Origin: JARBAK01 sp034472185
Lineage (GTDB): Bacteria > Pseudomonadota > Alphaproteobacteria > Rickettsiales > Midichloriaceae
Direction: 5' to 3'
DNA length: 64,000 nt
Assembly: GCA_034472185.1 (NCBI GenBank)
Contig: JARBAK010000001.1
Span: forward strand, 124,001-188,000
The first letter of the stretch is position 1, and each line of letters starts with the position of its first letter. Position numbers and translations under genes: made by a program. Below, piece by piece: positions 9,293 to 19,083 of this stretch. Below the pieces are notes generated by a model, which made no database searches, was not told the origin of the DNA, and was given only the letters and a program-made list of their open reading frames with translations.

Positions 9293-10042
9293 ATGGAAAA
9301 GATAGAACCTCCGCATGTTGCTGTAATCCTTGTAGCTCCACAGATGAGTGAAAATATAGGAGCTGCAGCGCGGGTCATGAGTAACTTTGGTATTAGAAGT
9401 TTACGTATTGTAAATCCAAGAGACGGATGGCCTAGTGACAAAGCAGTTCAACTAGCAGCGCATGGAGAGTTTATATTGAAAGAAGCTATTATTTATAATG
9501 AATTAAATGCTGCGATTGAAGATTTAACTTTTATAATTGCAACCACTGCTACGAGTCGAAATTTAAATAAAGAAGTAATTTCTCCTCGAAAAGCAATAGA
9601 AATAGCCTGTTTACAAGCATCACAAGGAAATAGAGTGGGGATTATGCTAGGACGAGAAAGTACTGGTCTTACAAATAATGAACTTGAATACGCAGACGTG
9701 ATAGCTACTATACCCACGTCTTCTCTAAATAGGTCGTTAAATCTTGCACAAGCACTTGCCATTATAGCGTATGAATACATGTTGCATGTCATTCAGCATG
9801 AAAATAATGAAAAAGATAAATATCTCCCATACGCAGAGCTTAACTCTGGGGCTATAGCGCCTAGGAGAGAAATAAAGAGTTTTTTGGATAGACTAGTTCC
9901 TATTTTAGAGCGTGAGAGATTTTTTAGCATACCACAAAAGCGAGATCAAATGCTTAATAAATTGAGAACTATGCTTATAAAAGCAAAGTTAAGTAGTAGC
10001 GAGTTACGTATTCTTCATGGTATTCTCAGGGCATTAAGTTAA
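9293..10042 (+). CDS. trmJ: tRNA (cytidine/uridine-2'-O-)-methyltransferase TrmJ
   Basis: This SPOUT-family methyltransferase (249 residues) acts on the 2'-hydroxyl of position 32 in the tRNA anticodon loop. The SPOUT knot motifs are clear: PQMSENIGAAARVMSNFGI near 17-35, GIMLGRESTGLTNNEL near 118-133 and IPTSSLNRSLNLAQALAI near 141-158. The TrmJ-like C-terminal helical extension is present, which favours TrmJ over TrmL. It starts 3 bp after lysS and ends 6 bp before rnc. Confidence 0.92.
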   Translation: MEKIEPPHVAVILVAPQMSENIGAAARVMSNFGIRSLRIVNPRDGWPSDKAVQLAAHGEFILKEAIIYNELNAAIEDLTFIIATTATSRNLNKEVISPRKAIEIACLQASQGNRVGIMLGRESTGLTNNELEYADVIATIPTSSLNRSLNLAQALAIIAYEYMLHVIQHENNEKDKYLPYAELNSGAIAPRREIKSFLDRLVPILERERFFSIPQKRDQMLNKLRTMLIKAKLSSSELRILHGILRALS

Positions 10043-10048
10043 ATTAAG

Positions 10049-10783
10049 ATGAAAAAAAAACGAAGCAAAATACAAGAACCACTATCCTCAGAAGCAATAA
10101 ATAAGTTGCAATGTAGAATAGGATATTTTTTCCAAAATTGTTCTATATTGCTGGAAGCATTAACCCATCCTAGTTATCGCAAAAGTAATACTAACTATCA
10201 GCGTTTAGAGTTTTTAGGAGACACTGTGGTTTCTCTTGCCGTAGCAGAATTTCTATATAAAAAATATGACGATCTTAATGAAGGGGGGCTTTCAGTTATT
10301 CTCGCGCATATGGTGCAGACTTCTGCTATGGCATATATAGCAAAATTAATCAGTTTAGGAGATTATTTGATAATGAATGGAGGGGAAGAAACAACTGGAG
10401 GCAGAGAAAATCCGCATAACTTGGAAAATGCGCTAGAAGCACTAATAGGCGCGATCCATATTGATGGCGGTTTTACTGCAGCTAAAGAGATAGTAGAATG
10501 TCTATGGCATCATCTCTTATCTATACCTATTGAGCAAATAAGCGAAAAAAATCATAAATCGCAGCTTCAAGAATGGGCTCAGCAGCGAGGCTATGATATA
10601 CCGCACTATACTATGATAGGCTTTAAGGGACAGCCTCATACGCCTTTATTTCATGTTTCTGTAAAAGTTGGTTTATTTCCTCACGCATATGCTGAAGGAA
10701 AATCTCGAAAAGAAGCAGAGCAACTTGCGGCGAAAGTGCTTTTAGAAGTGATAAAGACATCTACTTCTAAACAGGCAAAATAG
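10049..10783 (+). CDS. rnc: Ribonuclease III
   Basis: This dsRNA-specific endonuclease processes rRNA precursors and structured mRNAs. The catalytic domain carries QRLEFLGDTVV near 51-61 and ENALEALIGAIHIDGG near 115-135, with the metal-binding E and D residues. A dsRNA-binding domain follows, ending in AYAEGKSRKEAEQLAAKVLLE. The length (244) is slightly above usual. The gene is downstream of trmJ, not in the lepB-rnc-era order common elsewhere. Long perfect stems around the 5S gene in this window are plausible substrates. Confidence 0.95.
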   Translation: MKKKRSKIQEPLSSEAINKLQCRIGYFFQNCSILLEALTHPSYRKSNTNYQRLEFLGDTVVSLAVAEFLYKKYDDLNEGGLSVILAHMVQTSAMAYIAKLISLGDYLIMNGGEETTGGRENPHNLENALEALIGAIHIDGGFTAAKEIVECLWHHLLSIPIEQISEKNHKSQLQEWAQQRGYDIPHYTMIGFKGQPHTPLFHVSVKVGLFPHAYAEGKSRKEAEQLAAKVLLEVIKTSTSKQAK

Positions 10784-10892
10784 AAATAATACAGATTATG
10801 CGTATCTAATAAGATTAGCAGCATTCATAGTCCCCTATATGGATGAATAGAGCGATGAGTTGGCGTCTGTAGCCCTTTATTCCAAAAGGAAG

Positions 10893-10920
10893 TTGCAATC
10901 AATGTAAAAATTGATATAAT
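10893..10920 (+). promoter_or_regulatory. Candidate promoter of carD
   Basis: TTGCAA at 10893-10898, a 16-base spacer and a perfect TATAAT at 10915-10920 lie 36 bp before the carD start, in a 173-bp intergenic stretch. Confidence 0.55.
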
Positions 10921-10956
10921 CTGGCCGGACTTTCAACTTTTATTGGTAGGCATTTT

Positions 10957-11478
10957 ATGTTATATCCGCATGATTGCGATCCGATGTCGTTTAAAGTTAG
11001 CGATACAGTAGTATATCCGTCGCATGGAGTGGGTCTGATCGTAGCTGAAGAGCATCAAGTAATAGGTGGACAGGAGATGTCTATGTATGTCATTTCTTTC
11101 ACTAAAGAAAAAATGACGCTAAGCGTTCCTAAAGCAAAGGCGATCAAAGCTGGATTGCGCCATCTGAGTTCTAGAGAGCAGCTTAACGATGTAATGGAGG
11201 TTTTAAAGGGAAACGCTAAAATAGCAAAAGGAATGTGGAGTAAAAGAGCTCAGGAATATGAACATAAGATAAATTCAGGCAGTATAATGTGGCTTGCAGA
11301 GGTAGTGCGAGATTTATACAGAGGGCCCGAGGGAAATAGCAGGTCATATAGCGAAAGGATGATATATGAATCGGCTCTTGAAAGACTGGTTCATGAATAT
11401 GCAGTTACTATGGAAGTAGAGCCTAATTCTGCTAAAGAGGTCATATTAAGCGCTCTTAGCTGTTTTAGGGAAGAGTGA
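10957..11478 (+). CDS. CarD-family RNA polymerase-binding transcription regulator
   Basis: The protein has 173 residues. Its N-terminal Tudor-like RNA-polymerase-interacting domain begins FKVSDTVVYPSHGVGLIV and includes the MYVISFTKEKMTLSVP strand. The helical C-terminal domain (LYRGPEGNSRSYSERMIYESAL) contacts promoter DNA in the CarD family. CarD stabilises open complexes at rRNA and other promoters. The start ATG 10957 follows GGTAGG at a good distance; ATG 10984 is a possible shorter start closer to the family's usual N-terminus. It has its own candidate promoter. Confidence 0.92.
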   Translation: MLYPHDCDPMSFKVSDTVVYPSHGVGLIVAEEHQVIGGQEMSMYVISFTKEKMTLSVPKAKAIKAGLRHLSSREQLNDVMEVLKGNAKIAKGMWSKRAQEYEHKINSGSIMWLAEVVRDLYRGPEGNSRSYSERMIYESALERLVHEYAVTMEVEPNSAKEVILSALSCFREE

Positions 11479-11584
11479 TACAATTTATAATTGCGAATTA
11501 TATTTCCCGTTTATGTGCCGTCCACTTCAGTGATCGCACGGTCTTAGTCTCGTGTACGTTTTTTGTGTTTTATTAGTCTCTCAG

Positions 11585-11612
11585 TTGCAAAGTATTAAGA
11601 TAAAGGTATACT
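11585..11612 (+). promoter_or_regulatory. Candidate promoter of dnaN-yidC
   Basis: TTGCAA at 11585-11590, a 16-base spacer and TATACT at 11607-11612 make the same -35 and spacing as before carD. It lies about 100 bp before dnaN, leaving a sizeable untranslated leader. Confidence 0.42.
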
Positions 11613-11714
11613 CTCGAAATGTGTATATGAGGCTAGCTTTGGGAGAGGTGTGCAGTTGCATTATCTGCAGCACAAGTAGGGAACATAATAATAAACAAGC
11701 AACGTAATCTAAAG

Positions 11715-12902
11715 ATGCGTATAAAGATCAATAAAGAGACCTTAACAAAATCTTTGGCTAGGGTTCATGCAGTCGTAGAGAGGCGCAATGTAATGCCAAT
11801 CTTAAGCCACGTGAAAATAGAATGGAGTGGTGGCCGTGTGCGTTTTTCTACTACAGATGCGGATATCTTAGTCTCTGATTTAGTTTCAGAAGTTGAGGAT
11901 TTAGATAAGGAAAAATCTAATATAAGCAATGGTTATAGCTTTACTACTGCTATTTTCCCGTTATACGAGATGATAAGAAAGCTATATGAATGTGACGATG
12001 TTGTACTAAGTATTTCTGCTCAAAACTCCTCTATGCTAACAGTAAACGCCGGCAAGAGTATTTTTCAATTTCCAGTATTATCAGCTGATGAGTTTCCAGA
12101 CTTTTCAATTGTATCTGGTGATGCACAATTTGATATAGATTCAAAATCGCTAAGTTTCTTATTCAATCAAGTAAAACATGCGGCTGCTTGTGGAGAAGCG
12201 CGATATTTCCTGAATGGAGTTTATTTTCATACCATAAAAGAAAAGGGGAAAGAAGGTGTGAAGTTATGTACTGTAGCCACAGATTCACATAGGATGGCAA
12301 AAGCTGAGAGTGCCCTTTTTTATCCAGAGGAAAAGCAACATCAACTACAAGGAGTTATCATTCCTCGCAAAACAGTTGTAGAAGTATCACGATTACTTGA
12401 TGAATTTGATCATGATGTGCAAGTTGGTTTGAGTGCCAATAGAGTTATGTTTACTATAGGCAACACAAAGATTATTTCTAAAATCATAGATGCAACATTC
12501 CCGGATTATAAAGCAATTTTTAACTCTTTAACTAACGATGTTATATTAAAGGTACATACAAAGGAATTGGCAAAGTCTATAGATCTTGTGAGTACTATTA
12601 CGGAAGGTAAAACACGTTCTGTTAAATTATCACTAAAAGGCGATAAAATTACTGTGTCTGTAGATGGCGCTATCACAGGTGGAGCTTCGGGTACACAAGA
12701 GGTTAAGGCCACTAGTAATAATCCCAAAAAAGAAAGGGATCTGTTGGTAAATTCTCGCTATATATTGGATAGTCTAAGTTGTATAAATGGAGAAACGACA
12801 GAGATTACTATAGGGGGCAGTGACGCTGGGCCAATAGTATTAAGAGATTATGATAATGCATTGGGAGTACATATTTTGATGCCCATGCAGCCTGTAGAAT
12901 AG
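11715..12902 (+). CDS. dnaN: DNA polymerase III beta subunit (sliding clamp)
   Basis: This 395-residue protein is the ring-shaped processivity clamp that holds DNA polymerase III and repair partners on DNA. All three clamp domains are present: the start MRIKINKETL..RVHAVVERRN, the middle FLNGVYFH..VATDSHRMA, and the C-terminal stretch ending LGVHILMPMQPVE. It is slightly longer than the usual ~370, mostly through loops. In many bacteria it sits next to dnaA; here its neighbours are carD and yidC, and no dnaA is in the window. Confidence 0.96.
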   Translation: MRIKINKETLTKSLARVHAVVERRNVMPILSHVKIEWSGGRVRFSTTDADILVSDLVSEVEDLDKEKSNISNGYSFTTAIFPLYEMIRKLYECDDVVLSISAQNSSMLTVNAGKSIFQFPVLSADEFPDFSIVSGDAQFDIDSKSLSFLFNQVKHAAACGEARYFLNGVYFHTIKEKGKEGVKLCTVATDSHRMAKAESALFYPEEKQHQLQGVIIPRKTVVEVSRLLDEFDHDVQVGLSANRVMFTIGNTKIISKIIDATFPDYKAIFNSLTNDVILKVHTKELAKSIDLVSTITEGKTRSVKLSLKGDKITVSVDGAITGGASGTQEVKATSNNPKKERDLLVNSRYILDSLSCINGETTEITIGGSDAGPIVLRDYDNALGVHILMPMQPVE

Positions 12903-12918
12903 TAACTGTAAACAGTGT

Positions 12919-14625
12919 ATGAAAACATATGATCAACGGCTAGTTCTCTCGTTAGTTCTGGCTATCGCGATAATATTTGCGTGGCATTATGCTTTCGCGC
13001 CCTATTTTTTCCCCTCTATAGTTAATGTTGCACAGCTCCCAACATCTAAAAAAACTATAGTTGCTTCGTCTAATACTGAAGTACAGAAATTGAAAGATAG
13101 GGTGGATATAATAAATGAAGGATTTAAGCTTTCACAACGTGTGGCGGTGCGGAATGAGTATGTTGCTGGTTCTATCAACCTTGTAGGAGCACAAATCGAT
13201 GACCTTGTATTGTTGAAATATAAGCAAACTTTGGATAAAAATTCGCCAGATGTTGTGTTGATGTCTCCTGAAAAAACAAGAGATAATTATTTTACTTCTC
13301 TAGGGTGGCGTGATGAGGCTAATAGCGGTATAGAGTTGCCAGGACCACTTACTCTTTGGACGACAAATAAAAAATCTATAGGCCCAAAAGAGGAATTAAT
13401 TTTAACGTGGGTAAATAAACAGAATAAAAAGTTCACTTTACGCATATATTTAGACGAACATTACCTGTTTCATATTAAACGCAAAGTTCAAGATCTAAAT
13501 ACTGGCCTGCCGCTAGAAAATCTACAAATGTACGTCAATATTAGTCGTGCTAGCAGAAAGTTATCCGGCGACTCTATGATTTTACATGAAGGTGTAGTGG
13601 GCGTGATAGGTGACCGATTAAAAGAGGTCACATTCTCAAGTTTAAAAAAAGATAAAGTAGTAAATTACGATCAACAAACTAGTTGGCTAGGTTTTTCAGA
13701 TAAATATTGGTTAGTTGTTGGCATACCAATGGATAATAGTAGTAGAGTAGTACGAGGTAAGGCTGCCTATCAATCTGAAAAAGCAGATTTTCAAGTAGAA
13801 ATGATTGAGCAATTTATGCGATCTTCAGATCGGGGTATAGGCTTGTTTATAGGGGCAAAACAGCTGGATTTGTTGGAAAAGTATTCCAAGGAGTATAACG
13901 TGCCATTATTTGACAGAGCAGTAGACTTTGGTATGCTGTACTTTATTACTAAACCGATATTTTTGCTCTTAGATTACATCCATAGGTTGATTGGAAATTT
14001 CGGTCTTGCTATTCTTGCACTTACTGTCCTCATAAAAACTGCCTTATTCCCCCTTGCATATAAAAGCTTTTATAGCATGAATAGGATGAAGGAATTGCAA
14101 CCACAGATGATGCAGATACGCAAACGCTATGCAGAAGATAATATACGAATGCAACAAGCATTAGTTGAATTATATAAAAAAGAAAAGGTGAATCCTGTAG
14201 CTGGATGTGTGCCGTTGATTTTGCAAATGCCAGTTTTTTTTGCTTTATATAAAGTATTATATGTTACCATTGAGATGCGGCAAGCTAGATTTTTTGGATG
14301 GATACAAGATTTGTCAATGCCTGATCATACTACCATATTTAATCTCTTTGGTTTAATAGACTGGCAACCACCAGGGTTTATGATGATTGGTATTTTGCCT
14401 ATATTAATGGGCATTACTATGTATATACAACAAAAGCTAAATTCTACACCCTCTGATCCAACACAAGCCATGATAATGAGGGTTATGCCAGTTGTTTTCA
14501 CGTTCATGTTTGCATCTTTTCCTTCAGGGTTAGTCCTGTATTGGGTATGGAGCAACGTATTATCTATCCTTCAGCAAATTCTTATAAAGAAGCTTTCTTT
14601 TTCTAGAATTACGAAAAAAGTATAA
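12919..14625 (+). CDS. yidC: Membrane protein insertase YidC
   Basis: This 568-residue inner-membrane insertase works alone or with SecYEG. The first transmembrane segment is at about 8-28 (LVLSLVLAIAIIFAWHYAF), the large periplasmic domain runs from ~60 to 340, and the conserved insertase core of five segments lies at ~345-560 (AILALTVLIKTALFPLAYKS, NPVAGCVPLILQMPVFFALY, MRVMPVVFTFMFASFPSGL). A positively charged tail ends the protein. It starts 16 bp after dnaN. The usual rpmH-rnpA-yidD partners lie elsewhere: rnpA-yidD are at 51.2-52.0 kb. Confidence 0.97.
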   Translation: MKTYDQRLVLSLVLAIAIIFAWHYAFAPYFFPSIVNVAQLPTSKKTIVASSNTEVQKLKDRVDIINEGFKLSQRVAVRNEYVAGSINLVGAQIDDLVLLKYKQTLDKNSPDVVLMSPEKTRDNYFTSLGWRDEANSGIELPGPLTLWTTNKKSIGPKEELILTWVNKQNKKFTLRIYLDEHYLFHIKRKVQDLNTGLPLENLQMYVNISRASRKLSGDSMILHEGVVGVIGDRLKEVTFSSLKKDKVVNYDQQTSWLGFSDKYWLVVGIPMDNSSRVVRGKAAYQSEKADFQVEMIEQFMRSSDRGIGLFIGAKQLDLLEKYSKEYNVPLFDRAVDFGMLYFITKPIFLLLDYIHRLIGNFGLAILALTVLIKTALFPLAYKSFYSMNRMKELQPQMMQIRKRYAEDNIRMQQALVELYKKEKVNPVAGCVPLILQMPVFFALYKVLYVTIEMRQARFFGWIQDLSMPDHTTIFNLFGLIDWQPPGFMMIGILPILMGITMYIQQKLNSTPSDPTQAMIMRVMPVVFTFMFASFPSGLVLYWVWSNVLSILQQILIKKLSFSRITKKV

Positions 14626-14626
14626 C

Positions 14627-14646
14627 GCCTCCACAGAGAGGTTTTT
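14627..14646 (+). terminator. Possible weak terminator after yidC
   Basis: A 4-bp CCTC/GAGG stem with a 6-base loop is followed by T5 just after the yidC stop. The stem is short, so the call is weak. Confidence 0.35.
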
Positions 14647-14698
14647 ACTTCGTAGTGCTTACAAAGCTTATTATAACACATACATGTGCTAGTAAAAA

Positions 14699-14775
14699 TG
14701 GTAGCGGAGGAGGGACTTGAACCCCCGACACACGGATTATGATTCCGTTGCTCTAACCACCTGAGCTACTCCGCC
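14699..14775 (-). tRNA. tRNA-Met (anticodon CAT), elongator type
   Basis: On the minus strand a complete 77-base cloverleaf can be read: a 7-bp acceptor GGCGGAG/CTCCGCT with one end mismatch, D-arm GCTC/GAGC, anticodon stem ACGGA/TCCGT around a loop with CAT, a T-arm with GTTCAAG, and encoded CCA. The first base pair and overall sequence resemble the alphaproteobacterial elongator tRNA-Met. A lysidine-modified tRNA-Ile2 would share the CAT anticodon and cannot be fully excluded. Confidence 0.93.
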
Positions 14776-14849
14776 AAATTAAAGTAGAAACAACTGAGAT
14801 CTGTGAAATAATACAGACGTTCTCTTATGCCTTACAATACAAAACGCCT

Positions 14850-15761
14850 ATGACAACTACAAAACAAAATCAGCTAAAGCAAGATATTATTTTGCCATCC
14901 TGGTCTCTTAATTCACATAAAGGTATGTGTGGTAAGGTTTTAATAATAGGAGGGGCTCCTCAATATTATGGAGCTCCAATACTAGCTGCATTGGGCGCAG
15001 AGGCAATAGGAGCCGATTTAATCATCCTAGCGATACCTTCTATGCACTTAGAAGCTGCTAAAGCATACTCATTAAACTTTTTTTTGCATGCCTTCGAAGA
15101 AGATCAATTTACTTCTAAAGATCTAGACCTGGTTACTTCTCTTTCCTGCGCATGTGACGCTATGGTGATTGGTAATGGCTTGGGAAAAGCACCTAAAACA
15201 CAAATAGCTATATTAGAGTTTTTGCACTCACAACTGTTAAATGGGACCACAGGCGGCTATAAGCCTATAATAATAGATGCAGAAGCTTTACTTCCCGAAG
15301 TATTAGAAATCGCTCATTCAATAAATACCCCTAAAGATTGGATACTGACGCCCCATATAGGAGAATTTAAACGCATCTACACAGCATCAAAAGAGACATC
15401 TTCTTTGAAAGAAGCTGTATACGCTTGTGCATGTAAATATGGAATAACAATCTGTCTCAAGGGCCGCATAGATTATGTAGTAGACTATAATGGTAACGTT
15501 TCCCCAAATCACTCTGGCGTTCCACAAATGAGAGTAGGAGGAACTGGAGATGTTTTGGCGGGCACTATATGTGCTTTGAGAAGCATGGGGCTCAACAGCT
15601 TCGAAGCTGCGAGAACAGGAACTTTTTTACTTGGAAAGATAGGAGAGCTCTTAGTTCAAGAGGGTAGTACAATTACCGCACATAAACTTACGCAAAAGCT
15701 CTCCATCTCTATCAATACGTTAATACATAACACACGCTTAAAATCTGAAGATCTATTATAA
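14850..15761 (+). CDS. nnrD: ADP-dependent NAD(P)H-hydrate dehydratase (YjeF C-terminal type)
   Basis: This ribokinase-fold repair enzyme turns damaged NADHX/NADPHX back to NAD(P)H using ADP. The 303-residue protein has GKVLIIGGAPQYYGAPILAA near the N-terminus, GNGLG near 107, LTPHIGEF near 168 and the nucleotide-binding VGGTGDVLAG near 228-237. It is the dehydratase domain alone; the epimerase (YjeF-N) half that is fused in many bacteria is absent here. It converges on dnaK with only 4 bp between the stop codons, leaving no room for a terminator. Confidence 0.9.
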   Translation: MTTTKQNQLKQDIILPSWSLNSHKGMCGKVLIIGGAPQYYGAPILAALGAEAIGADLIILAIPSMHLEAAKAYSLNFFLHAFEEDQFTSKDLDLVTSLSCACDAMVIGNGLGKAPKTQIAILEFLHSQLLNGTTGGYKPIIIDAEALLPEVLEIAHSINTPKDWILTPHIGEFKRIYTASKETSSLKEAVYACACKYGITICLKGRIDYVVDYNGNVSPNHSGVPQMRVGGTGDVLAGTICALRSMGLNSFEAARTGTFLLGKIGELLVQEGSTITAHKLTQKLSISINTLIHNTRLKSEDLL

Positions 15762-15765
15762 ATAA

Positions 15766-17676
15766 CTACTTGTCTTCCTTTTTTACTTCTTCAAATTCTG
15801 CATCTACCGTTTTATCTTCAGGTTCTTCTGCAGTAGCACCATTAGAAGCCTCTGCATTCCCCGTATTTCCCGTGCCTCCATATACATATTGGCCTATCTT
15901 TACGGTAGCTTGCATTAGCGCTTCAGTTTTTTGCTTTATATTTTCTATATCCTCCGTTGCTACAGCTTCTTTTAGAGCCACTATAGTTGATTCGACTTCA
16001 TTTTTATCATTCTCTGGAATTTTTTCCGAATAATCTTTTAGGCTTTTTTCTGTAGAGTATACTAATGCATCAGCATGATTGCGAACTTCAATAAGCTCTT
16101 TACGTTTATCATCTTCTGCTGCATGTATCTCTGCATCCTTAACCATCTGCTCTATCTCTGCTGCACTTAAACCACCCGAAGATTGTATAGTGATGCGTTG
16201 TTCTTTATTCGTTGCCTTATCTTTTGCTGAAACATGTAAAATACCATTAGCATCAATATCGAAAGTCACTTCAATTTGTGGCAGCCCACGAGGAGCAGGG
16301 GCAATTCCCGTAAGATTAAACTGTCCTAAGAGTTTGTTTTCTGCCGCTAATTTTCTTTCTCCTTGGAACACCCTAATTGTTACAGCAGATTGACCATCTT
16401 CTGCAGTAGAAAATACCTGACTTTTTTTAGTAGGAATAGTAGTATTCCTTTCTATTAAGCTTGTAAAAACACCACCTAAAGTTTCAATGCCTATTGATAA
16501 AGGAGTAACGTCCAATAAGACTACATCTTTTACTTCTCCTTTCAGGACCGCTCCTTGTATTGCTGCGCCAATAGCTACTACTTCATCTGGATTTACACCT
16601 TTATGTGGTTCCTTACCAAAAAAATCCTTAACCCTTTGAATGACTTTCGGCATTCTAGTCATACCACCTACAAGAATCACTTCATCTATCTTAGAAGCTT
16701 CAATATCAGCGTCTTTAAGAGCTAATTTACAGGGCACTATAGTTTTAAGAACCAAATCATCTACTAAGCTTTCTAATTTAGCTCGACTCATTTTCAAATT
16801 TAAGTGTTTAGGTCCTGAAGCATCAGCGCTAATATAAGGCAAATTTATTTCGGTTTCCACGGCACTTGAGAGTTCTATTTTAGCTTTTTCTGCACCATCT
16901 CTTAAGCGCTGTAAGGCTAAAGGATCTTTACTTAAATCGATTCCCGTTGTTTTACGAAACTCATCACATAGATACTGTAGTATGCGCTGATCGAAATCTT
17001 CTCCACCCAAAAACGTATCTCCGTTTGTAGATTTAACCTCAAATACACCATCTCCTATTTCAAGTATAGATACATCAAAAGTTCCTCCACCCAAATCGTA
17101 AACAGCTATAGTCTTATTATTAGCAGATTTATCTAATCCGTAAGCTAAAGCAGCTGCAGTTGGCTCATTTATAATACGCAAGACCTCAAGACCCGCAATA
17201 CGCCCAGCATCTTTAGTAGCTTGCCTTTGAGAGTCATTAAAATAAGCAGGCACTGTAATAACAGCTTGAGTAACCTGCTCTCCTAAATAGCGCTCAGCGG
17301 TATCCTTCATTTTTTGTAAAATCATGGCACTAACTTGACTTGGCGCGTATTTTTCCCCTTGAACCTCAACCCACGCATCGCTCTGGGGGCTTTCTACAAT
17401 CTTATAAGGGACTTTAGAAGCAAGATCCTTTGTTTTAGCTTCCTTAAAGGGCCTTCCAATGAGTCTTTTTATAGCAAATACAGTATTGGCTGGATTGGTA
17501 ATAGCTTGCCTTTTAGCAGCCTGTCCTACAAGCCTCTCTCCTTTATCTGTAAATGCTACCACAGAAGGGGTAGTACGTGTTCCCTCTGCATTTTCTATCA
17601 CCTTAGCTTGTCCTCCGTCCATAAAAGCGACACAGGAATTTGTAGTGCCAAGGTCTATACCTATAACTTTACCCAT
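15766..17676 (-). CDS. dnaK: Chaperone DnaK (Hsp70)
   Basis: This 636-residue cytosolic chaperone starts with MGKVIGIDLGTTNSCV. Phosphate-binding motifs include IINEPTAAALAYGLD and VYDLGGGTFDVS, the interdomain linker region is KDVVLLDVTPLS, and the C-terminal lid is followed by an acidic tail with EEPEDKTVDAEFEEV. dnaJ and grpE are not adjacent. Upstream on the minus strand CTTG (17803-17800) lies about 19 bases before a CTATAT (near 17780-17774), which loosely resembles an alphaproteobacterial RpoH promoter; the spacing is not ideal, so heat control is only a guess. Confidence 0.98.
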   Translation of the reverse strand: MGKVIGIDLGTTNSCVAFMDGGQAKVIENAEGTRTTPSVVAFTDKGERLVGQAAKRQAITNPANTVFAIKRLIGRPFKEAKTKDLASKVPYKIVESPQSDAWVEVQGEKYAPSQVSAMILQKMKDTAERYLGEQVTQAVITVPAYFNDSQRQATKDAGRIAGLEVLRIINEPTAAALAYGLDKSANNKTIAVYDLGGGTFDVSILEIGDGVFEVKSTNGDTFLGGEDFDQRILQYLCDEFRKTTGIDLSKDPLALQRLRDGAEKAKIELSSAVETEINLPYISADASGPKHLNLKMSRAKLESLVDDLVLKTIVPCKLALKDADIEASKIDEVILVGGMTRMPKVIQRVKDFFGKEPHKGVNPDEVVAIGAAIQGAVLKGEVKDVVLLDVTPLSIGIETLGGVFTSLIERNTTIPTKKSQVFSTAEDGQSAVTIRVFQGERKLAAENKLLGQFNLTGIAPAPRGLPQIEVTFDIDANGILHVSAKDKATNKEQRITIQSSGGLSAAEIEQMVKDAEIHAAEDDKRKELIEVRNHADALVYSTEKSLKDYSEKIPENDKNEVESTIVALKEAVATEDIENIKQKTEALMQATVKIGQYVYGGTGNTGNAEASNGATAEEPEDKTVDAEFEEVKKEDK

Positions 17677-17839
17677 ATATTTTATTACACCTCATTTTGA
17701 TCTATTATAATTAGATTATCTGCTTTCCATTTAGACGAGAGCATAGCCCGTTTGCAGTTACGTTTACGATAATGATATAGTAATATATACGCAGAGTTAC
17801 AAGGTATGAGAATAATTCTAATTTTTAGGGGAGGGAAAT

Positions 17840-18046
17840 ATGAAAACAACGCATGATATACGCCAAAAACTAGAGGCAATAAAAAATATTAACAAAGACG
17901 ATAAAGCTACAATAGAGCTTATTAAACGGTTTGAGCAATGTGATGTCTTTACATTTAAAGCAGCTTTAGATGAATGCATACTCCGTAAGAAACAGAACAT
18001 CAATCGCCCTATTAATAACATAGAAGAACGGTTTAAACCTTTTTAG
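17840..18046 (+). pseudogene. Ankyrin locus, fragment 1 (68 codons)
   Basis: This helical, charged N-terminal piece has a strong ribosome-binding site. It ends at a TAG, but the same frame stays open afterwards, and the next piece has only a GTG start with no clear binding site. It could also be an independent small gene. Confidence 0.55.
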
Positions 18047-18052
18047 AAAGAA

Positions 18053-19072
18053 GTGGGTAGGGCCTTATGCGAGCCCCAAAAGAACATTACATTTGTAAAA
18101 GAAAAATTAACAATACTTTTTGAGCAAGGAATACTGGAATCAAAAGATTTAGAGAGCGTAAACCTTACAGATCTTTGTTCACAAGGTAGATATGCACTTA
18201 CTGAATTTTTGATTGAAAGGGGATTAGGTAAAACCGACAATATAGATAAAGACAGAAATACATTGTTGCATCTTGCTGCTGCTTATGGCCAAAAGTCTTT
18301 ATTAGAAAAAGTATTGAGTAAATGCCCCGAGCAAGTTAATGCCCAAAATAGCAATGGCTTTATACCTCTACAGGTATTTATAGCTAAATCGAAAAATTCT
18401 TCAGCGGAGTTTTCAGGCTCTATATTGAATCTATGGAAAGAATCTGGAGTCTCGGATTTAGTGCCTGTAGCACTTTCTCTTGATGCGCAGAGAGATAGCA
18501 GTTGCTTCAGCAGCTTAGCTACTACTTTCCCCACAAAAACTGGAGAAATTGCAATAGGCCAATTTTATAGTCTTTTAAAAAGTAAGAAACTGTCTCCTGA
18601 AAACATAAAACAATGTATTAATAACAATCCAAATTGGTATATAGAGGCACAAAAAATTCAGACAGAACGTCAAGAGCTACCTATGTTGCTAGAGCTATTG
18701 CAAAGAAGGGAATATAGCATAATAAATGATTTACTAAAAGTTAAAACCCCTGATGAAAAGCCTGTGTTCGATCCTGAAGTTGCTATAGACTCAAAAAAAG
18801 ATGGGTTAATAGATTATTTAGTGCGATTCGGCAATGTAAGTGAGAATAATATGGTTACATTGCTCCAGACATTAATCGCAAGAAGTCCCCAACATGAAGG
18901 GGAAAAATCACCATTAACCCTTGCATATTTACGTTATGTAAACTCAAAAGATAGGGGGATGCTTGATACTTTATTAAAAGCCAATACTGAAAATTTTAAA
19001 TGGAACGCCACCCTAGAGAGAACATACGAAGATAACAGAAGCTATACTAGTTCTAGTTATGCCTCAATATAG
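18053..19072 (+). pseudogene. Ankyrin locus, fragment 2 (339 codons)
   Basis: This piece is in frame with fragment 1. One clear ankyrin unit is visible (RNTLLHLAAAYGQKSLLEKV, followed by NAQNSNGFIPLQVFIA). The rest is helical and of unknown function. It ends at a TAG; the reading continues in the -1 frame through NIETGDLATELAKK if one A is restored near 19066. Confidence 0.55.
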
Positions 19073-19083
19073 AGACTGGGGAT